This document shows positions 1 to 12,000 of a stretch of DNA of 64,000 nt, piece after piece. The notes under the pieces were generated by a model, which was not told where the DNA came from, searched no databases, and saw nothing but the letters and a program-made list of their open reading frames with translations. The stretch is from Chaetoderma sp. LZ-2023a. Lineage: Eukaryota; Mollusca; Caudofoveata; Chaetodermatida; Chaetodermatidae. A program made the translations under genes and the position numbers. How positions within the stretch are numbered: the stretch's first letter is position 1; each line of letters opens with the position of its first letter. The stretch spans positions 42,388,429 through 42,452,428 of the forward strand of contig CM067372.1 in the NCBI GenBank assembly GCA_034401795.1, given 5' to 3'.

Positions 1-1306
1 CGGTTCCCGGTGGCGGTAGGTGCGGCTCCTCTCGGAGTTCCGTCATCTACCATAGTGAAAGCGGCTGTAGTCCCGGCTCCCGTGTTGGAGCCGATGGACT
101 GCGGTGAATCCGTGTCCGGCGATTCGCTGGACACTGGTGCCGCTAGTAGTCGGGCTATGGACGCGCCTCATGGTGGAAGAAGTGCGGGCGATAGTTCTCA
201 GCATGGGTCGTCGGTGACCTACTCAAGGGTGAGAAGGAAGATGAGAACGGTAGTCCATTGATGCTGAATGGGTGCAGGTCCTTGACTGGATGTCCGGCTG
301 TCTCGGGTTGGCATCAGATCTGGGATCTCAGCGCGATCCGACGATGGAACGGATGTCAGAGCGAGCGGCTAGCACTCTGTCAAGTGGCTCTTCAGCCATG
401 CCGACGCTCCCCTTGGACACACAGACTTCTGACATGTTGGAAGTTGCGGCATATCGTCTGGTTCAACCAGACTATTCATTGCCCAAGACCCGGAAGGGGA
501 TAAGGAGTAGGGTCCGTTTTCCTAAGCAGGCCTACCATCAATATGCCCGGGTTCCACAGCTTTCCGTCGGGGAGCGAGAGGCGTTGAATAGGCCATTGGC
601 TGGCAAATCGAAGGGTCGTTCTCGTCCCTTAGTTTCCCAGGCCAATAAGGATCCTTTTAATGAGTTAACGCTCATTGAGGATGCGGCGAGGGCAGCCTCT
701 CGCATGGTTGTACCGTCCTGCAGGGTATGCTGACTTGCGTGGCGGAAGGTGGGAAAGTGCCAGAGGCTGCTCCCGGAGTTGTCCAGGACACCATGCGCTT
801 GTCCCAGGATTGCCTGGCCAGGGTGATCACCAGATCATTGGCGGAGCGCAAGAGAATCATTCTCGATTGTTTAGAACCAGGACCTGAGATGAGGGCTGTG
901 TTATCTTCTGCACCTTTCATTGGTCCTGGCTTGTTCGGCGGCTCGGCACGGCAAGCCTTATCCAGTCGCTTCAATGGTCGTGGAGCAGGAAGTAGTCGGC
1001 AAGTTGTGGAAGTCGACTAAGAGGACACAGCCACAGCAGTCCTACAAGCAGCATCGGCAGGAGCAACAGAGGCAGCGCCAGAGATCACCCTTCCGTCCTT
1101 CTGACGATGGGCATCCGGATCGCAGGGACCTGGCCATTCGTCCTCATACAGGTCCTCTAAGGCCGTATGAGGAGGCCAGGAAGGGTGGCAGTTCGGGTCA
1201 CGGTGGTTATCATAAGGAGAGTCGTGGCGGCAGTCCTGGACCATCATACTCCAAGAAACTGTGGGGTGGCCGTGGAGGTCGGGGCGGCCGTGGAGGTCGG
1301 TCCTGA
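1..1306 (+). pseudogene. DIRS gag-like region, frameshifted
   Basis: Consecutive stretches of one protein lie in different frames: about 10-261 (frame 1), 272-733 (frame 2), 727-1020 (frame 1) and 920-1306 (frame 2). At least three indels are therefore needed to read it. The last part is Gln/Arg-rich and ends in repeated Gly-Gly-Arg, a typical nucleic-acid-binding tail of a gag-like protein. I assign it by position upstream of the RT and by this composition; there is no CCHC zinc knuckle. It would package element RNA. The true start is probably left of the window. Confidence 0.6.
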
Positions 1307-1329
1307 CAGGTTTCCGGCGGGATCAGTTC

Positions 1330-2843
1330 CAGTGACGTCAGGAACGAAGGGAGTCGAGAATCTTCACCCAAGCGATTTAGCGTCTTATCGTGCAATATCG
1401 CCCGCCAGCTGTGTGCAGATTCCTACCGTCGGAGGCAGGCTTCAACTGTTCTTAAGCCAATGGGAATGGGTCATGCGAGATTGTTTAGTCTGTCAGTGGT
1501 TAAGAAACGCCTACGAACCGGACTGGCTCATCCGTCAATCATTAGTTCCGTTAACATCGACTCCAGTGTGGACTCCTGTTCCAAGGGAATCCGATCGTCT
1601 AGATGCCATTTGCTCAGAAATCGAAGATCTTCAGCGGAAGAACGCGATTCATCTAGTCTGCAATCAGTCCTCCCTAGGCTTCTATTCGATGATGTTCCTC
1701 GTTCCGAAACGTACTGGAGGTTGGAGACCAATTCTCAATCTCAAACCGTTGAACAAATTTATTCTTTCTCAAAAGTTTCAGATGGAGACTGTAGCAGTGG
1801 TGATGACAGGACTGAGAAAAGGCATATGGGCAGTGTCGATAGATCTGAAGGATGCATGTTTTCATATTCCAATGTCAATTCCTTTTCAGAAATACCTTCG
1901 CTTTGCATTCCAAGACAATGTTTGGGAATTCAATGCGCTTCCATTCGGCCTGACCACAGCACCGAGGGTCATCACCAAAGTGGTTCTCGCCATGACTTCT
2001 TATCTTCGCAGGAGAAACATAGCTGTTCATACTTACATAGACGACTGGCTGCTGAAGGCGGGGAATCCAGTCACTCTGCGCAACAATCTTCAGGTAGTCC
2101 TAGCCTTACTAAAGGACCTAGTGGGAATATTTTGCTACCTCGGGGACGGCGTAGCTTTTCCGGGGGAGAGCAGAGTCAAGAGTTTGATTGTAGTACTGGA
2201 GTCAGTTTCTCTAGGAGCCTTTCTGATGGCGCGCCAATTTCTCAGGATACTGGGTTTACTAGTGTCTCTGGAGAAAGTGGTTCCTTATGCGGCACTCAGG
2301 CGCAGGCCAATTCAGATGTATCTAATGGCATTCTGGTCTCAGAGAACGGATCCGTTATCTCTGAGAATTCTAGTAAAAGAGCCATTGATATTCCACCTTC
2401 AGTGGTAGTTATCAGAACAGAATCTCCTGTGGGGTGTTCCTCTACAACCTCCTCAACCACGGATGTCCATCTTCACAGATGCATCAACGATGGGTTGGGG
2501 AGCGGTATTCGACGATCAGTCAGTGTCAGGGGAATGCGATCGGACCAATGCACAGAAACATATCAATGTTCTCGAATTATTAGCAGTGGCATTAGCACTT
2601 CGAAAATTCGAGAACTTAATCCGAAACAAGATTGTCCTAGCAAGGACAGACAACTTAACAGTGGTGTCTTATTTGAACCACCAAGGCGGGACGAGATCAC
2701 CGGAGTTGTGTATGATGATTTGGAACCTTCTGCTGTGGTGCCAAGAGAGGAATGTTATTCTTCGGGCAGCACACATTCCAGGAAGACTGAACATCTTAGC
2801 AGATGCTCTCAGTCGAAGGACGGTTTGTCGTCCGATGGAGTAG
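1330..2843 (+). pseudogene. DIRS reverse transcriptase-RNase H, interrupted
   Basis: One frame (frame 3) encodes an RT followed by RNase H. RT motifs in order: GWRPILNLKPLNKF near 1715-1757, VSIDLKDACFHIPM near 1836 (motif A Asp), FNALPFGLTTAPRV near 1930 (motif B) and YIDDWL near 2035 (catalytic DD). An in-frame TAG at 2406-2408 separates this from RNase H at 2463-2843, which has FTDAS, the VLELLAV segment, RTDNLTVV and ALSRR-type positions. The protein would make element cDNA and degrade the RNA strand. Apart from the premature stop the domains look well preserved, so the copy is fairly young. Confidence 0.85.
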
Positions 2844-2869
2844 CAGCGTAACCAATCGGTAGCGGAGGT

Positions 2870-3420
2870 TCTATTCAAACATTGGGGCAAGCCAAATGTG
2901 GACCTGTTTGCGATAAAACAGAATGCAAAGACGGTCACATACGTGTCACCGATGCCGGACCTACTAGCTTTGGCAGTAGATGCACTGGCGATAAGTTGGA
3001 AGGGAATATACGCGTATGCGTATCCTCAAATGATTCTCATCCCAAGAGTTCTGGCAAAGATAGGAGAGGGTATGTGCCAAGTACTACTGATCGCCCCTTA
3101 TTGGCCAGGTCGATCATGGTTTACGGATCTGCTGGACCTTCTGGTCTGCAATCCAATCCCTCTTCCAGACAGAAGAGATCTAATCTCTCAGAACAGGAGT
3201 CTGTATTTCCACGACAGACCGGAAATGTTCAAATTGACTGCATGGATGTTATCAAGCAGCGTGCAATTAAGGGTGGCTTTTTTGAGCAAGCAGCGAAGTT
3301 TGTTGCTTCAGCCAGAAGAGGGTCAACCACAAAAACATATAATTATAGAATCAACAAATTTGCAGAGTGGTGTAAGGGAAGAGATATCGATCCCTTTTCT
3401 GCACCTGTTCAACATGTAGC
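2870..3420 (+). pseudogene. DIRS post-RNase H domain (methyltransferase-like region), partial
   Basis: In the RT frame after stops at 2839-2850, an open stretch reads PNVDLFAIKQN, then SPMPDLLALAVDALAISW and APYWPGRSWFTDLLDL. DIRS elements usually carry a DAM/N6-adenine methyltransferase-like segment after RNase H, and this block occupies that place. I cannot confirm methyltransferase motifs, so the function is inferred from position only. Its 3' part overlaps the recombinase reading frame (frame 2, starting near 3241), an arrangement often seen in DIRS elements. Confidence 0.5.
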
Positions 3421-4267
3421 AGATTTTATCTGTCATTTTTACGAAGTTGACAAACTTGTACCTTCAACCCTAGCAGCATATAAGTCTGCATTAGCTTCAG
3501 TCGTTCCCAGTCTGGCCATTGAAGGAGTGGAGAATGACACTTTAAATGAAGTTATTAAAGGAATGGGCAATCTGCGACCTAGACAGCCAATTCCTATCCC
3601 AGCATGGAATCTATCTCTTGTTCAACAGGTTTTAGGGCATGCTCCCTTTGAACCGATTAGATCTATAGGTATTAAACTGTTAACTATTAAATCAGTTTTC
3701 TTGGTTGCAGCAGCGTCGGCGAGAAGGAGAAGCAAAATACATGCGCTTTCTGCCGAACAAGACCGTTTTGTCGTCACGGGTGAAGGTTTAAGACTACTTC
3801 CATGTCTTTGTTTCCTGGCAAAGAATCAGTTACTTAAATATCCAGGACAGCCGATCAATTTGCCAAGTTTAATTTGACATGACCCAAACTCTTCTGCTTG
3901 ATGTCCTGTCAGATGTCTGAAAATGTATAAGAAACATACTGCGGAGTGGAGAGATGACCCGAAATCTCTGTGGTTATGTCTCAAAGCTCCTCATTTGCGC
4001 GCCTCGAAAGATACCATTTCTCGTTGGATAGTCGATGCTATTCAGATGTTGCACAAAATCGCTACAGGAAAGCAGATTGATCGTGCGAATGCCCATCTGG
4101 TCCGAGCACTAGCAGCATCATCGGCCCTTTATAAGGGTGTCTCATTAGAGGAGGTGATATCTGTAGCACAATGGCATGCCGTGTCGTCATTTACTGATTT
4201 CTACCTTCGCGACATCTCCAGCGCACTTAATCCGGTAGCCGTCGCCAATTTATCAAATCTGAACTAA
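3241..4267 (+). pseudogene. DIRS tyrosine recombinase, interrupted
   Basis: The frame starts at ATG 3241 and runs in frame 2, with two in-frame stops at 3876-3878 and near 3900 that split the protein into an N-terminal part and a part from 3923. The N-terminal half has the core-binding fold pattern (KTYNYRINKFAEWCKG; STLAAYKSALASV) and ASARRRSKIHALS, which supplies the first catalytic Arg. The second part has AHLVRALAASSALYKG (His-x-x-Arg box) and VAQWHAVSSFTDFYLRD, whose Tyr fits the nucleophile. It would integrate circular cDNA by strand exchange. The stops make it inactive as it stands. Confidence 0.85.
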
Positions 4268-4895
4268 AGCCACATCTGACCACTATTTCGCACACATCAC
4301 AAGTTTCTTCCACTTGCACTGAACAATGGCCATGCACATGACCTGAGAACGACCGTGGATTGGCCGAGCTCCTGTGATGAACAAGAAAGAAAGATCAAGC
4401 ACTCAAAAATGATGAGTGTTTGCCTTAATTAAGTGACTAATCTTAAGTTTACTTATAGTCGAAATACCAGACTATCTAAGTAAATAGTCTGGCCAAGAAC
4501 ATCTTATTCTTTTAACAGACATTAGACTCATTCCAATTTGAAAATCTAATCGATATACTGATAGTTTTTTCAAAATTTAGAAGTTGTCGTAGCTTCTTTG
4601 CACTCTACTGGACTTCCCTAGCTGAGACTTGGGCCTGACACGGGTCTGGTGGGTGTTGCTTCCCCTGTTTGACAGCCCTCTGGAATTTGTGCGGACAAAT
4701 GAGGGGGGGGGGGGGGAGCGCGGTCTAGACCATGGAAGTTTAGCACTCTATGAGTCAGATGGCAGAACCCAAGCGTATGCCAGGGTTCTAGTCTCTTCAC
4801 AACCTTCTCTGTCAGATGGTAGATGAGTGCTGGTTCGAGCCTCACCTCCTCCCACCGGTATTTCTTGGTTGTCGAAATCCGAAGTTTATCATACT
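4268..4895 (+). other. DIRS 3' non-coding region
   Basis: No coding signal is seen. A short hairpin with CCAGACTAT/ATAGTCTGG arms lies at 4468-4493, and a 14-base G run at 4703-4716. The stretch belongs between the recombinase stop and the terminal repeats of the DIRS element. Confidence 0.5.
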
Positions 4896-4984
4896 AGTAC
4901 ATCTGGTAAGTATTATTTGAAGCAGAATCAAAAAAGCATCTGCTTTTGTTTCTACGAGAATTCTTAATACCTACCAGATGTACT
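4896..4984. repeat. DIRS terminal hairpin
   Basis: The outer arms AGTACATCTGGTAAGTATTA and the reverse complement of TAATACCTACCAGATGTACT pair. The centre holds a second small palindrome, AAAAGCATCTGCTTTT. This is a compact inverted repeat directly behind the recombinase gene, where DIRS elements carry their inverted termini. Confidence 0.7.
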
Positions 4985-5195
4985 ATGACCCAGCCTCAGC
5001 CGCCCCGCTGAGGTAAGGCTGAACTGCTTTCGCTGTTTGTCAAGGCAAATATAAGATGAATCTGACTGTGATTGGGAATTGACTCAGTACCTGGGGCTAT
5101 GGTAATTCCCGGACACAGTATGGGTAGGACCAGGAGAGTGCGGAGTTTTTAATTGTTTATTTTGAGCTAGACTAGATAATAGGCATTATCATAAT

Positions 5196-5252
5196 AGTAC
5201 ATCTGGTAAGTATTAAGAATTCTCGTAGACACAAAAGCGGATGCTTTTTTTA
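5196..5252. repeat. Second inverted copy of the DIRS terminal sequence
   Basis: It reads AGTACATCTGGTAAGTATTA then AGAATTCTCGTAGACAC and AAAAGCGGATGC, and is the near-exact reverse complement of 4927-4984. The two copies flank about 210 bp of unrelated sequence (4985-5195). This is either the terminal/internal complementary arrangement of the DIRS element or the remains of an adjacent copy. Confidence 0.7.
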
Positions 5253-5906
5253 ATCACAGCCATCCACCTGCCTCTTCATCCAGCTATCCGCAGAATTCAA
5301 TCAACGTTGTTATGTGAGCTACCAATATGATTGCTAATTGTGAGATGACATTATATTTGGCTCTACTTTCTGGGGCCTGGGCGGGTCAAAAGTAATATAT
5401 AAAAAATTTGTATATGAGATCGCCATATGTCTGCGGATTGTGGTTTGCCATTTATTTTGGACTCAGCCCCTGAGGGTTCATGGGGGTGGGTTGGTCATCA
5501 GTTCAAATATCATAAAAATTCCATCCATCACATTCTCTGAGACAGTTTGGTAGAATTCAACCAAATATGTCATATGACTTACCCGTATAATTGCTGATTT
5601 AAAAACAGGACATTTATAACAGGCTTCATCTGCTTTCATTCACATTTTGATGAGCTGTATATTCTCATAAGGTTTCATTTGCACAGCATCTGTCTGATAG
5701 ACTTGCACCATGTTAAATAATTATTAATACCTAGTCCTAGCCTATACCATGATTGTTGAAAAACTGTTTTGGGCTTTTTCAGGGCAATGCTTTATTGACA
5801 ATGAAGACAATTTTATGCCTAATTTCTGTAGTTTTAATGAAAACCTTTTATTCTTGGTGAAAAGTTATTAATGATTATGATGATGTCCGATGATGATTAT
5901 TTGTAG
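5253..5906. other. Anonymous intronic sequence upstream of TMC exon
   Basis: AT-rich non-coding sequence without a recognised repeat or a convincing exon. I looked here for the preceding TMC exon, which should end with two bases of a split codon, and did not find one. Confidence 0.4.
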
Positions 5907-6071
5907 TATTAAGCCGAGTCCTAGTTGTGGTCCATTCAGGAATCAGCCGACCACATACACAGCAGTGATTGATCTAATGAAAGGTTGGAAGGAGACAGTT
6001 GAGGGATTATCGGATACCATTGACTTCATTACTTCACCAGGAATGATCGCTTGTCTTTTTCTCTTGTTATG
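5907..6071 (+). CDS. TMC exon with CGPFR box
   Basis: The acceptor is TTATTTGTAG at 5906 and the donor ATG|GTAAGA at 6071/6072. The exon is 165 nt: one base, 54 codons, two bases. It encodes IKPSPSCGPFR, a WKETVEGLSDTIDFI amphipathic stretch, SPG, and the first half of the last membrane helix. The polypyrimidine tract before the acceptor is weak. Confidence 0.85.
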
Positions 6072-9000
6072 GTAAGATTGTAGGAATGGCAGCATGTTTC
6101 AATGGATATAAACATAGCGTCACCCAGCTTGGTATATGGATGCATCATAGCCTAAAGGTGTATCAGAACTAGGTCGCCATGACCTACTTTTCACTGGTCA
6201 CTGAACATCATAGAAAATTCTTGTTCATGTTTTAGTTTTAAGACGTTTGCATGTGTAGTAAGGGATGCATCTTAGGGGAACTGTGTACCTGGAATAAAAA
6301 AGTAGGTCAGTGTCATCTACTTGTCCTGGTTCACTGAGCAGCATAGAAAATTCTTGTCCATGCTGTAATTTTAAGCAGTTCTGACATACTTAGCTTAGCT
6401 AAGTATCAATTACCGTGCTTAATCCTGGAAATTCCAGCGGCTCAATTTCAAGACAACTTTGTTTCAGGACTGGCTTTAATACTTTCAAAAGTGTTTAACT
6501 ACAAATACAAATACCTTGCAATTCTTCAAATACAAATACTTGTTTTTTCCAAAGTAATTAAATACAACTACTAGTATACATGTCCCATGTTCCCAAACCT
6601 AGAGGTAGTAGCTGTCCCTATTAGGAAGGTTAATCAGCTGTCAGATCGACGCATCCGGAAACCCGTCCATGCATGCATTCACTGACTGACAGGTCACTTT
6701 TGTTAATAATTGCCTTACCAACTAAACCTCGTGCTACATTGTGATAGATTAGTCTAGGAATTGACATAATGGTTACTCTACCGAATACCCCTGAGAATGC
6801 CATGGATGTCTATCCTTCGCAGGTCTATGTAAACCATATAAGTGTACCTGTTTTCGTATTTCTGTCAGAAAATGTAAGCATATTTGACTGTGGTGTTGTT
6901 GGTATCAAGTTTTCTATGATGTACATATGTAAAGGGTAGTAATCTTCCCTCTCTGTCAGCCATTGAGTCCTAGGTCCATTAATCAAAGATATTGGAAATG
7001 TAATATGGGTATATAAAAGAAGCCCATTCATCTCTGCCCTTGGATCAGCCTCACACCTTTAAATCAGCAGCTTTCTCTTGCACACATCTGGACATAACAC
7101 AGAGGCGCGGTGGGTGAGTGGTTAGGGATTTGAACTCGTAATTCTAGGGTCGCAAGTTCGCTTCCCTGCTGATCTGCCATGATGTGTCCTTGAGCACGGT
7201 ACTTAACTCTGCATTGCTCAAGTCGACCTAGCTGTAAAGAGGTACCTGAGATGACATAGCTCTCTGTACGCAGTATATTGATGCCAGGCTTGGAGAGCAT
7301 GCAATCCTTTTTCCAGTACAGTGTTAGGGAGGGCGGCTGCTCTCTTTTGAAAAGTGTGTAGCACCTGTGATCAATGGTCAGAGGAGCTTTTCCTGGAGTT
7401 CTTAAACCTTCCAAAATAAAAGAAAATTAATGAGAATCTTAAGAAGAAAGAGGCTTTTGGCCGTAAGAGAAAAGCCTTCAAGCCCATGCCGAATATGGAG
7501 GCCTTGATGAGTGAGATGAAGGAATCACTGAATGATTGGAAGCCAGAGATGCTTCGCAGCACGCTGCCTGCTTCCAATCTTTCAGTGACTTCTACATCGG
7601 CACTCGGGCAAGATTCCCCCCCCCCCCCTCTGGTTCGGGTTCTTCCAATAGGGATGTAACAGTTTTCGCAGAACCAGAGGTGGTTCCTGAGTGTCCGGGA
7701 TTGATCGTTCAAATACCTGTTGACTTGGGGACAGGAGCTGTAAGCTCGGCCAGTCGCTTATCGGCTGGTCTTGAGTCAGCAGTTCTGGGTACCGCTTCTT
7801 CCAGTGGTATCCTTCCTGCTCAGGGTGGGGTGTCTCTTTGCTAACCCGGCATCTAACCTTTATGAGCAGGAGAAATAGGAAATCTTGTTGCATGGTTGAA
7901 CAGATGAGCTGGAGACCATGGAAGTTGCTACCCGCAGGCCTCCCATGAGGACTACGGGTAGCTCTTTCCATGAAGTTACCCATGGAGTGGTAACCTTCAC
8001 GGCTCAGTGGGTTGGCCTGGTAGGCACGTATGGCTGGCCATATTGAATCGCTCAAGTTAATGAAGGATTCGTTGTGGAAGGTGCGGACCGTAGTTCCATG
8101 CTTTTTACTCTGCATGGTTCCATGGCTCAGGCTCTCAGAGCAGCCACACCTCAAGCCATGTTGGTCCTCGCGTGTCCGTATGGCTTGCTTGGCTCCTCCA
8201 GCATTTCCATAGGGCCAGCCATTAATCCACCTGGTATGAAACCAGTGAGCACATCTTGGATGACGAGTATGGCTCCAGCTCATCGAGAGGTCCCAGCTGG
8301 CTACTGAGGAGGACTGGAATGACGAGTGCCAATGGCTGGTTGGTGTCAAACCAGAGCTCCTGCTAGACCCATTGACTACCTCACGGGTACCACGCCCATG
8401 TCTTTAGGTTATAAGCCGACGACGACGGCAGTGCCATCCCTGCTATATGCTAAACAACGATGGATATGTTCTAGCAGGCAAAGTAAGCATTTAAAACCAA
8501 GGGCAAACTTGCGAAGCCCCCCCCCCCCCAGGGCAAGATTGTTCCAGTTCCATCAGACAACTCAAAAGTAGTGACTTACATCAACTGCCAGGGCGGAATG
8601 AAGTATGATGTATGGAAACTGATTTGTTGATGCCTAGATCATGACATTACCTTGAAAACGGCTTTATTCCAGGAAGGCTAAGTCTCCTAGCAGACTCCTT
8701 GAATTGAAGGATAAGCATTCTAGAAACGGAAAGACAACTGAATCAGTGTGTGTCAGATCGCCTGTTCAATCATGGTATACGGATCTGATGGACCTTCTGG
8801 TCTGCAATCTGGTTCCTCTGCCTCTGATAGACACCATAATCTTCCAGCGTAGGTCTCTGCACAACAGTCCACCAATGTTCTAGTTGACTGCATGGATGTT
8901 GGCAAGGAATCTGCAATTTTTCTGAGCAATCAACCATTTTCATGGTCAATGTTAGAAGATTTTCAGAATGGTGCTCAGCTTGGTCAATCCAATTGAAACA

Positions 9001-12000
9001 ACTGTTCAGGTAGTAGCTGATTTCCTCTGTTACCTATATGATAATTGTAACCTTAAGCCTAACTCAATAGCTCAAATTAAATCAGCCTTGGTAACTTATT
9101 CCTTGCTTTGCTAATAGGGGAAGTAATGAATTATATAGTTTAAATACTTTAATTAAAGGGAGGGGTAACTTAAGACCAAGGAATCTGCCGGTGATTCCAT
9201 TTTGGAGTTTATCACTTATACTACAAGTCTTAGCCGATAAACCCTTTGAACCACCTAGTGCTTCTTCAATGAAGTTGTTGACGCTTAATGTGTCATTTCT
9301 AGTAGCTGCAATATCGACTAGGCGAAGAAGTGAAATTCATGCTTTGTCAGCTGAACCTGACTGATTTGTGGTTACACGGTGAGGCCGTAGGCTTCTACAT
9401 AGACTTAATTTTATGGCTAAGAACCAGCCCATTATTCTGCCTGCCTTAACGAGATTAGACCCTAGCTCAGTCCATGCATTGATCTGCTCTAAACAACATA
9501 CGGAAGAATAGTGGACAGACCCCAGTTCTCTGTGGCTACCCTACATTGAACCCCATGGCAGGGTATTCAGGGATACCATTTCAAGGTGGATTGTGGAAAG
9601 CATCCAATCTTACCACGGTTAGTTAACATGATTTGACCAAGTCTCACAATGCCTGTGGGCTAGTAGCTTCCACGGCTTTATTCCATGGAGTTTCCATGGA
9701 AGATATTTTGTCCGTAACCCAGTGGCACTGTCTAGTTTTACTGACCATTACCTCATTGACACGAATAATCCTCTTTAGCGATTTTGAAACACTGAAATGT
9801 GTTAATAAAGGCCATTGATCGCATGTTACACCTATGATCAAAAGTCACTCAAACAAATGTGCTACACATCTCATCATAAAAGCATGAAAGATGTCTTCAT
9901 TCATTGAACACGGTCTGCCCGATTTTTGTATATTTCCGTTTTGTCACCTATTAGTCTTTTATGTAACTAATCTGGTGATGCTTCATGTTTTATATCGGTC
10001 TGACCTCGAGAGTATTCGAATGAAAATCACAATCGTTCGATCTATAATACTGCCCTAGAGAGCGTGTAGAACATATTTGATGCAATTATCGCTCCCTACT
10101 ATTAAAAAGAAAGAGGAGAGCGCAGCTGGTAGCGTGCCCTTGCCATCCCGAAGAACCCTATTGATTTTGAGGTCTAAAGGTCTGGTCAGGGTCACTGTGA
10201 CCCAATATGACAGAATTAAGGACATTATGTTGAATTTCCGGATGATAACTCGAGTTATATCGAATGGATATTTACTAACCATGGGAGGGAGGTTGCATTT
10301 GGGGATCCGAAGAACCCTCGATTTTGGAGGCAAACGGTCGAAGGTCAAGGTCACAGTGCCCTAATTAATGACGTAATTTTGAGTTTCCGGATCATAACTC
10401 GAGTCCTATTGAAGGGATTGTTACCAATCTTGCATGCAAGCTTGTCCTTGGTGGTCCGGAGTACCCTATCAATTTTGGAGTAAAACGGTCACAGTTCAAG
10501 GTCATGGTGAGCTAATTAATGACATGGCCCAAAGAACACTATTAATTTTGGGGTCACTCAGTTTAAAGGTCAAGGTCACAGTGACCTAATTAATGACATA
10601 ATATTGCATTTCCAAATGATAACTCGAGTTTTATTGATGGGATCTTTAGAAATCTTGGGTGGGAGCTTGTCCTTGGTGGTCCGCAGAACCATATCGATTT
10701 TGGGGTCAAAATGGTGACCCAATTTAAGAAATAGGCGAATATAAGACTGGTAATGCAGAATGGTGGCATGGATCAGCGGTCTTTGACTGTCATCCTTGTG
10801 TTATCATAGTGACTTGTCAGTCGACGCATGCACAGGTGGGCTTCCAGATGTGCCAATCAGACAGCTGATTAATGTACATAATGGGGTCAGTTTTAGTTTA
10901 GATTCTATGCATAATTGAGCCAGTTGAATATATTAGCATATATATATCAAGAGTCTTCGTGGTGGAAAGTATCAACTCTCTCATTAAACAGATAAATCCT
11001 TTATGTATGGTAAATTCAATGGATGGCTACTGTTATGAACGTCATACTGCACATAAGCTCCATTTGTATGCTTTGTTGGTCAGTCATTTAAAAACTGCCT
11101 CAACAATAGAGCTGGGTGATATTGGCTTTTAGAAGACGATAATGATATCTAGGAAAATATCGCGATATCACAATATATCATCTAGGCGATTGGGCTTGAG
11201 AACAAGGAGTATTTTAAAATGTGTAATAATTACCACGAAACCCCAACCCTCACCGTGATCATGGCTCATACCACAGATCACCTACAACAAAATACTGATT
11301 AGCAGTAGCATGGATTAAATTGATCTGATTCCTGCGTGAATATTAACCAAGCATAAACTGTATTTTATGCCGTTCTCGCCATTTGCAAAAAGGAATTCCT
11401 AAAGCTTAAATCTGATTAGCTAAAACGGAATTACATGTAGGTCTACAGTCGTCTTCGACTAGACAAATATGGTTAACTATAGATGAGTATTTTACAGTCG
11501 AACGCACCACTTTCGGCTGGCAAATAATCAGCTACAGTTATCTATAGTTCTGTGGTTAAAAATATATCAGATATATCTTTTCCTGTGGAAATATTTTATA
11601 ATTTAGGCCCGTTATTCGTTATAAAATCACAATTTCAAATGAATATTTTGGTGCGTAATATTTTATCTCATCGATTACGAGAGCCTGTTAGTTAGTTAGT
11701 GCAGTTTTGTAATAACCGTCTGCTGAGGAGCTGATGAAAAAATACTCTACCCCTGAGAACTGGAATCACTTCTTATGGTGGTGGGTTGCTGGATGAAAGA
11801 GCTATGCCGAGCATATTCTCAGCAGAGGGTGGTCTATTTAGTACTGTTATAATGTTGAAGTTGTATCAATGCATGGAGAACTCGCAGCTGGTGGTTTAGT
11901 AATGACATCAGAATGGCATGCTGAAGGGATTTCCAATTTGAAAAATGAAAGCGAGGCTAAATGTAGTGTATCTATCAAAATGGCTGACATTTTATATTTT

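Larger units (their letters stand above)
1..5252 (+). mobile_element. DIRS-like (tyrosine-recombinase) retroelement, copy 1, decayed, 5' end outside window
   Basis: The order gag-like region, reverse transcriptase, RNase H, a further DIRS-type domain and a tyrosine recombinase is that of DIRS-class elements, which integrate through a recombinase rather than a DDE integrase. RT carries YIDDWL, and the recombinase ends with an H-x-x-R box and a terminal Tyr motif. Behind the genes come inverted repeats (4896-4984 and 5196-5252), as expected for DIRS termini. The element has several frameshifts and stops and is very probably dead. The left terminus is not in the window, so total length is unknown. 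Confidence 0.85.
7430..9800 (+). mobile_element. DIRS-like retroelement, copy 2, heavily decayed and lacking RT
   Basis: Segments match copy 1 in order: an RNase H end (8530-8712), a post-RNase H piece (8760-8900) and the recombinase (8925-9790). A gag-like reading (LNDWKPEMLRS near 7530) lies upstream. The RT and most of the post-RNase H domain are missing, so an internal deletion occurred before or after insertion. It lies in the TMC intron, same strand as the gene. Confidence 0.75.

Noticed and set aside
1460-2851. 463-codon + frame overlapping the DIRS RT
   Set aside because: Ser-rich shadow of the RT/RNase H frame, with no motifs of its own.
4815-4850. GGTTCGAGCC as a tRNA T-arm or SINE B box
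   Set aside because: No matching A box, acceptor stem or cloverleaf could be drawn around it.
5760-5850. Possible upstream TMC exon after TTTTTCAG
   Set aside because: The open stretch is short, does not resemble the expected TMC helix and lacks a donor in the required phase.
7582-8349. 255-codon minus-strand frame
   Set aside because: It lies opposite DIRS copy 2 and resembles nothing; the + strand carries the element's coding traces.
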